The notes under the pieces are model-generated. The model saw only the letters and a program-made list of their open reading frames with translations, had not been told where the DNA came from and searched no databases. The translations under genes and the position numbers were made by a program. This document shows, piece after piece, positions 31,801-35,969 of a stretch of 35,969 nucleotides of DNA. Numbering within the stretch: position 1 is the first letter of the stretch; the number at the start of each line of letters is the position of its first letter. The stretch is taken from NCBI RefSeq assembly GCF_000403455.2, contig NZ_KE159770.1, positions 101,219-137,187 of the forward strand, in the 5' to 3' direction. The stretch is from Dorea sp. 5-2. Its GTDB lineage: Bacteria; Bacillota; Clostridia; Lachnospirales; Lachnospiraceae.

Positions 31801-32600
31801 GAGATATTTGGTAAAATATCCAACAATCTGCAGGCATTTCCGGAGAAGATCATCTCCTTCTCCTCCGATGCCAACGGCATAGCAGAAAGGATCTCTACAA
31901 ATTCTTTCTGCGCACCCCACGGAGAATCCGTCGCGAATAAGATCTTGTCCGCTCCGTGAATCCGTACCATACGCAGGAACTGCTCCTGGGGCATCCGGTT
32001 TAATACGACTCCCGTATCAAAATATACCTCCTGCCCTACAAGATATTCTTCCACCTCATCCCAGAGTTCATTTCCGCCCATATGTGCAAGGACCAGTTTC
32101 TCAGGCATTACATCCTTCAACAGCTCCAACGCCATCCGCGGCGTACAGTGGACGTCATCCGGGCACTTCGGATCCTTGCCCGCATGGACGCTGACGATCA
32201 ATCCTAACTCCGACGCATATGCGATCAGGCGCTTATATCGGATATCATCAAAATACATCTCCTGATAATCCGGATGCAGTTTGATCCCCTTCAGCCCCAT
32301 ATCCCGGATCTGCCGCAGGATCTCTTTGTAATTCTCACATTCAGGATGGATTCCGCCGAACGAGATCACAGGAGGCTCCTGATACTGTGCGGCAAACCGG
32401 TTGATCGAATCTATCTGGGATACTTTCGTTACTGCCGGAAGCGCAACAGACAGATCGATCCCTGCTTCTTCCGTCGCTCTGCGAAGCCCTGTATATGTAC
32501 CGTCCGTATCGGGTTTTGTCTTGCAGACATTTCCTAAAAATGCGATCGTTCCCCTCGCGATCTTATCGGGGAACATATGTGTATGAAAATCAACGATCAT
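31797..32600 (-). CDS. Amidohydrolase-2 family metal-dependent hydrolase
   Basis: 267 residues from the ATG at 32600, overlapping the CBS gene end by 11 bases (GTG 32612 is an alternative). TIM-barrel metal ligands: HTH in MIVDFHTHMFP at the N-terminus, GIKLHPDYQ, VSVHAGKD, LAHMGG and FATDSPWG (Asp). This is the PF04909 type, related to decarboxylases and hydrolases such as uronate-lactone or ACMSD enzymes. The substrate is unknown. It is transcribed with the CBS gene and lysC. Confidence 0.88.
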   Translation of the reverse strand: MIVDFHTHMFPDKIARGTIAFLGNVCKTKPDTDGTYTGLRRATEEAGIDLSVALPAVTKVSQIDSINRFAAQYQEPPVISFGGIHPECENYKEILRQIRDMGLKGIKLHPDYQEMYFDDIRYKRLIAYASELGLIVSVHAGKDPKCPDDVHCTPRMALELLKDVMPEKLVLAHMGGNELWDEVEEYLVGQEVYFDTGVVLNRMPQEQFLRMVRIHGADKILFATDSPWGAQKEFVEILSAMPLASEEKEMIFSGNACRLLDILPNIS

Positions 32601-33015
32601 TCCACTCGCCACGTCCCTTCATTTTATTATAACAATATTCGATAATGTCTCTTCGGGTGATAATACCGATAAAATGTCCTTCATCATCTATGACAGGGAC
32701 GAAGTTCTGCTCCATGGCACGTCCGATCAGATCTTCCATATTCGATTTCGCAGTCACGCACTGGTAATCCAATCTTCGGTCAACCTTCAGGATACTGATG
32801 TCCTCCGCGTCTTTCAGATTCATGAGATTCCAACGCTTCAAAGACCACAGAAGATCGCCTTCCGTGATGGAACCGATATATTTCCCTTCTCTGTTCAGAA
32901 TAGGCACAGAAGAATATCTGTGATATTCCATGATCTCCAAAGCCTGGCGTAATGTGTGATAATCGTGAATATATGCCACTTCACTTTTAGGCTTCAGAAA
33001 AAATAAAATGTTCAT
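32590..33015 (-). CDS. CBS-domain protein
   Basis: 141 residues made of two CBS repeats (about 15-65 and 80-130). The first contains LEIMEYHRYSSVPILNREGKYIGSITEGDLL; the second contains AMEQNFVPVIDDEGHFIGIITRRDII. Paired CBS modules bind adenine nucleotides. No catalytic domain is attached, so it is probably a sensor or regulatory partner. It lies 11 bases after lysC, with GAGG 8 bases before its ATG. Confidence 0.92.
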   Translation of the reverse strand: MNILFFLKPKSEVAYIHDYHTLRQALEIMEYHRYSSVPILNREGKYIGSITEGDLLWSLKRWNLMNLKDAEDISILKVDRRLDYQCVTAKSNMEDLIGRAMEQNFVPVIDDEGHFIGIITRRDIIEYCYNKMKGRGEWNDR

Positions 33016-33026
33016 ATACTATACCT

Positions 33027-34358
33027 CTATATCATCGTGTTTACAAATATGTCATAGATTGCTTTTACTGCGGTTTCAAAATCATGATTCCGGACACCGA
33101 TGATGATATTCAGCTCGCTGGATCCCTGGTCGATCATCTTCACATTCACATTGGCATGTGCAAGGGCTGAAAATATCCTGCCGGAGGTTCCTCTGGTTGC
33201 ACGCATTCCCCTGCCTACGACCGCGATCAGCGCCAGGTCAGATTCAAGATCCAGGAAATCAGGCTCTACTCTTCTGTGAATACCCGCGATCACCTTCTGT
33301 TCCTTCTCTTCAAACTCATCCTGATGCACAAAAATGGTCATCGTATCAATTCCGGAAGGCATGTGCTCGATCGAAATATTATTTTCATCGAATACTTCCA
33401 GGACTTTTTTACAGAACCCGACCTCCGAATTCATCATTGCCTTCTCCACTGTGACAGACGCGAAATCTTTCTTTCCGGCAATTCCCGTTATGACGAACCG
33501 CGGTTTTCTGCAAGTACCTTCTACGATCAATGTCCCTTTATCTTCCGGAGAATTCGTATTGCGTATGTTGATCGGGATCCCTTCTTTACGTACGGGGAAG
33601 ATCGCATCTTCGTGAAGGACAGTCGCACCCATATAAGAGAGTTCCCGAAGTTCCCGGTATGTGATCACGTCGATCGCTTTCGGATTCTGAATGATACGCG
33701 GATCCGCGATCAGAAACCCGGATACGTCCGTCCAGTTCTCATACATATCCGCCTGGACTGCCTTGGCGACAATAGAACCTGTGATATCAGATCCGCCTCT
33801 TGAGAAGGTGCGGATACTTCCATCCGGCATAGAGCCATAAAACCCGGGAATCACAGCTCTTTCTGTCCTGGCAAGTCTTTCGGCAAGAACCTGGTTCGTC
33901 TTATCTCCGTCAAAATTCCCCGACTCATCAAAGAATATCACTTCTGCGGCATCTATAAATTCATAATCAAGATAATTTGCCATGAGGATACCATTCAGAT
34001 ACTCGCCTCTTGAAGCTGCATAATCTCTCCCTGCCTTCCGGCAGAAATTCGTCCGGATCGCTTTGAACTCTTCCTCTAGAGATACCGAAAGGTCAAGTCC
34101 CCTTATGATCGCATCGTATCGTTCGCGTATAGCCGCAAGCTGTTCTTCGAATTCCTCTTCGTATTCATCCCCGATCGCTGCAAGGTTATAACAGCTATAC
34201 AGCATATCTGTCACCTTTGTATCATCCGGCGTTCGCTTCCCCGGCGCGGAAGGGATCACATATCTGCGGGATTCCTCTTTTCGGATGATTCTTCCCACTT
34301 TCTTGAACTGTTCTGCGCTTGCCAGTGAACTGCCGCCAAATTTTACTACTTTAATCAT
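33027..34358 (-). CDS. lysC: Aspartate kinase
   Basis: 443 residues. Kinase domain: VVKFGGSSLASAEQFKKVG at the N-terminus, FSRGGSDITGSIVA and YENWTDVSGFLIADPR. Two ACT regulatory domains at the C-terminus (VTVEKAMMNSEVGFCKKVLEVFDENNISIEHMPSG and IAVVGRGMRATRGTSGRIFSALAHANVNVKMIDQGSSELNI). It phosphorylates aspartate, the first step to lysine, threonine and methionine, and is normally feedback inhibited through the ACT domains. The length fits the long single-chain class (B. subtilis YclM-like). No lysine riboswitch was recognised in the leader. Confidence 0.95.
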   Translation of the reverse strand: MIKVVKFGGSSLASAEQFKKVGRIIRKEESRRYVIPSAPGKRTPDDTKVTDMLYSCYNLAAIGDEYEEEFEEQLAAIRERYDAIIRGLDLSVSLEEEFKAIRTNFCRKAGRDYAASRGEYLNGILMANYLDYEFIDAAEVIFFDESGNFDGDKTNQVLAERLARTERAVIPGFYGSMPDGSIRTFSRGGSDITGSIVAKAVQADMYENWTDVSGFLIADPRIIQNPKAIDVITYRELRELSYMGATVLHEDAIFPVRKEGIPINIRNTNSPEDKGTLIVEGTCRKPRFVITGIAGKKDFASVTVEKAMMNSEVGFCKKVLEVFDENNISIEHMPSGIDTMTIFVHQDEFEEKEQKVIAGIHRRVEPDFLDLESDLALIAVVGRGMRATRGTSGRIFSALAHANVNVKMIDQGSSELNIIIGVRNHDFETAVKAIYDIFVNTMI

Positions 34359-34490
34359 CTTTTCCGTAATCCTCCAAACTGCCTTTTCTTCCTGTCTCTA
34401 TCTGTCTCTATCTTTCCCTATCGTCACAGTACGCTTACGCCTCCCTGATTCAGCTAGATAGGCGAAACATCTATAGGCGAAGCGTGACCG
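34359..34490 (-). promoter_or_regulatory. Structured 5' leader of lysC with repeats
   Basis: The roughly 130-base leader contains a bulged stem (GTCAC 34423-34427 with 34484-34488; GCTT 34433-34436 with 34480-34483; CGCC 34438-34441 with 34476-34479), a direct repeat ATAGGCGAA (34458-34466 and 34473-34481), and three 10-base units TGTCTCTATC, TGTCTCTATC, TTTCCCTATC (34393-34422). The two copies of GGCGAA give the stem two alternative partners. Not recognised as a known riboswitch; it is too short for a lysine riboswitch. Confidence 0.45.
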
Positions 34491-34496
34491 TATTAT

Positions 34497-34525
34497 ATAT
34501 TACATCATTTTAGAGGTGTCTGCAA
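34497..34525 (-). promoter_or_regulatory. Candidate lysC promoter
   Basis: On the minus strand TTGCAG (34525-34520), 17 bases, TAATAT (34502-34497). Both boxes are imperfect. The predicted start near 34490 coincides with the base of the leader stem, which supports it modestly. It sits just after the ybaK stop. Confidence 0.4.
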
Positions 34526-34534
34526 TGAGATATT

Positions 34535-35026
34535 TTATAAATCAGGAGCAAATATCACATCTGCAAAGCTTGCGCCGGACGCTTTCTGCAAGTCTCTCGG
34601 CGCAAGCTTTAACTGCATTCCAAGCTTGCCGCCGCTGACATGCATATATTCCAACTTCTCTGCCGCCTCATGGATCACGGTCGAATATTGCTTTTTCATT
34701 CCGATCGCCGTACATCCGCCCCGCACATAGCCTGTAACCTTGGTCAGGTCTTTCAGGTGCAGCATCTCCAGAGACTTCTCTCCAACGACCTTTGCCGCTT
34801 TTTTGAAGTCGATCTCTTCTTCGATCGGGATCACGAATACATAGTGCTGCCCGGATCTTCCGGTTGTTACCAGAGTCTTATAGACCAGTGCATGGTCATA
34901 GCCTAACTGGTCGGCAGTCTGTATGCCGTCGGTAAAATCCCCGCACTCGTACTCCTCATATTCGTACGGGATCTTCTGCCGGTCCAGGATCCGCATGGCG
35001 TTGGTTTTTACTTCTTTCTTACTCAT
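34535..35026 (-). CDS. ybaK: YbaK/EbsC-type aminoacyl-tRNA deacylase
   Basis: 163 residues from the ATG at 35026, with GGGAG about 11 bases upstream; ATG 35044 would add six residues but lacks a ribosome site. The fold shows NAMRILDRQKIPYEYEEY, then KTLVTTGRSGQHYVFVIP with the catalytic-region Lys, and GYVRGGCTAIGMKK. YbaK hydrolyses Cys-tRNA(Pro), a mischarging product of ProRS. It follows the DUF2344 gene after 20 bases. Confidence 0.92.
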   Translation of the reverse strand: MSKKEVKTNAMRILDRQKIPYEYEEYECGDFTDGIQTADQLGYDHALVYKTLVTTGRSGQHYVFVIPIEEEIDFKKAAKVVGEKSLEMLHLKDLTKVTGYVRGGCTAIGMKKQYSTVIHEAAEKLEYMHVSGGKLGMQLKLAPRDLQKASGASFADVIFAPDL

Positions 35027-35046
35027 GCTTCTATGAACTCCCATTC

Positions 35047-35793
35047 TTAAATATTTACGAAAGCTTCCATTTCACCAAGAGAAATAAATTTACAATGATC
35101 TTCGGAATCTTCCGCCTCTTTCGGCTTTCTCGCATACACATCAACGCGGTGGTAATGAAAAGGAACACCATTGGATTCCTCTTTGATATACTCCGTGAAA
35201 GCCCTCATTACAAGGTCTGGCTTAAGATTTTGTTCGCTTCCCGCAGCAAGAAACAGATGAATCCCGTCTTCTTCCAGATGCATCTGATAAATCATTGGTC
35301 TGATATCGACTTCAGCTTCGCTTCGCTTAGTTCTTTTCAGGACTACTATATGTTTCTGGTTTAAAAATTCTTTAATCTTTGATTCCCAGGAGTCCGGAAA
35401 AGCTCTGGTTACATCTGCCGATCGTGCCGATTTAAGAAGGGTAACCCGGTAACTGGCGGCAGCGACGATCGTCATGCCGCTGCTCTTCTTATCATCCGGT
35501 ATCCGGTTAAAACCTACCACTTCCATCCCTTCCACCATCACTTCATTCAATTGCCGGATTGCCTGGCCGGGATCTATGTCTTCTTTCAATTCTATATCCA
35601 GATATTCTCCGTCGCTGGTAACTCCTACTCCAAGCGGCTGTGCAAAGGACATGATCATATGCGGGCTGTAGCCGCCTGTAAATGCAATAGGAATCTCTGC
35701 CCGGCGCATAGCTTTCTGAAAGTAACGCATCACATCCAGATGTCCGATAAACCGCATCACGCCATATTTGCGGAACTTAATTCGTGCCTTCAT
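35047..35793 (-). CDS. DUF2344 (TIGR03936) radical-SAM-associated protein
   Basis: 248 residues with AGGAGG just upstream of the start at 35793. The conserved beginning is KARIKFRKYGVMRFIGHLDVMRYFQKAMRRAEIPIAFTGGYSPHMIMSFAQPLGVGVTSDGEYLDIEL. In clostridia this gene usually follows a B12-binding radical SAM gene and precedes an RNase G gene and rplU. Here the upstream 176 bases to the window edge are non-coding on this strand, no rng gene lies before rplU, and ybaK to lysC are interposed. The function is not established. Confidence 0.88.
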   Translation of the reverse strand: MKARIKFRKYGVMRFIGHLDVMRYFQKAMRRAEIPIAFTGGYSPHMIMSFAQPLGVGVTSDGEYLDIELKEDIDPGQAIRQLNEVMVEGMEVVGFNRIPDDKKSSGMTIVAAASYRVTLLKSARSADVTRAFPDSWESKIKEFLNQKHIVVLKRTKRSEAEVDIRPMIYQMHLEEDGIHLFLAAGSEQNLKPDLVMRAFTEYIKEESNGVPFHYHRVDVYARKPKEAEDSEDHCKFISLGEMEAFVNI

Positions 35794-35969
35794 TTAAGAA
35801 TACCTCCTTTGCCAAACAGAGTACTCTCGGAAACTCACAGCCCTTGAAATCACTGCGTTTCCAGAGTTCCCTTATTTTTCTTCACCTCCACTTTTCAGGG
35901 GGGCTTACATTTTTTATATTTTTATCAAAAAATTTCCAAATTCCTATTGACAAATCTGCCAGTTTGTGC
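35794..35969 (-). promoter_or_regulatory. Leader and possible promoter of the DUF2344 gene
   Basis: No gene is seen in these 176 bases. On the minus strand TTTGGA and TATAAA (about 35939-35912) with 16-base spacing could be a promoter, within an AT-rich stretch. Downstream, CTCTGGAAAC (35866-35857) pairs with GTTTCCGAGAG (35834-35824) with one bulge, forming a leader hairpin before the ribosome site. Confidence 0.35.

Noticed and set aside
34359..34534. Lysine riboswitch before lysC
   Set aside because: The leader is about 130 bases from the predicted start, and the conserved lysine-riboswitch core segments are not visible.

Overview
The window looks like a chromosomal segment of an anaerobic Firmicute, most likely a Lachnospiraceae-type clostridium. 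The reasons are Firmicutes gene orders (mreBCD-PBP-minCDE-rodA; yggS-sepF-ylmH; obg-yhbY-nadD-yqeK-rsfS; rplU-prp-rpmA), an L27 with a cleavable N-terminus beside its Prp protease, strong AGGAGG ribosome sites, frequent TTG/GTG starts and moderate GC content. No tRNA, rRNA, CRISPR array, prophage or complete insertion sequence was seen. Genus and species cannot be fixed from the sequence alone.

Layout. (1) 1-4445 is accessory: the 3' end of a transposase-like gene, two GNAT acetyltransferases, two P-loop ATPases of the AAA/PD-(D/E)XK type (the first lacking the usual C-terminal nuclease), and a small orphan ORF. (2) 4447-7972 holds a PAP2 phosphatase, a FAD-dependent oxidoreductase, a DUF4321 membrane protein and radC. 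(3) 7988-17447 is a dense, apparently single cell-shape and division-site operon: mreB, mreC, mreD, an oversized class B PBP, minC, minD, minE, rodA, methylglyoxal synthase and a D,D-carboxypeptidase lipoprotein, closed by a terminator. (4) 17505-24471 holds a small DUF378 gene (minus strand), a YhcC-type radical SAM gene, an HlyD-like single-pass protein, yggS, sepF, ylmH, lspA, a RluD-type gene and a cytidylate kinase-like gene. (5) 24566-27318 holds ttcA and a tyrosine recombinase (minus strand), then divergent lexA with SOS boxes. (6) 27466-35793, all minus strand, holds a DUF2344 gene, ybaK, lysC, a CBS-domain gene, an amidohydrolase, rplU-prp-rpmA, obg, yhbY, nadD, yqeK and rsfS (listed in transcription order).

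How it works together. The mre/PBP/rod genes encode the elongasome: the MreB scaffold, the MreC/D coupling, the PBP2 transpeptidase and the RodA glycosyltransferase. MinCDE sets the septum site, SepF tethers FtsZ, and the carboxypeptidase trims peptidoglycan. The right half is translation and ribosome-assembly housekeeping plus NAD synthesis and entry into the aspartate pathway.

I found no clear new defence or biosynthetic system. The points most worth a second look are: a helically phased trio of DnaA-box-like sequences before lspA; a methylglyoxal synthase with Lys and Glu at two positions that are catalytic Asp in E. coli; an insertion of about 255 residues in the PBP2-like protein; a transporter-less HlyD-like protein inside the division cluster; and structured RNA candidates at the lexA 3' end and the lysC 5' end.
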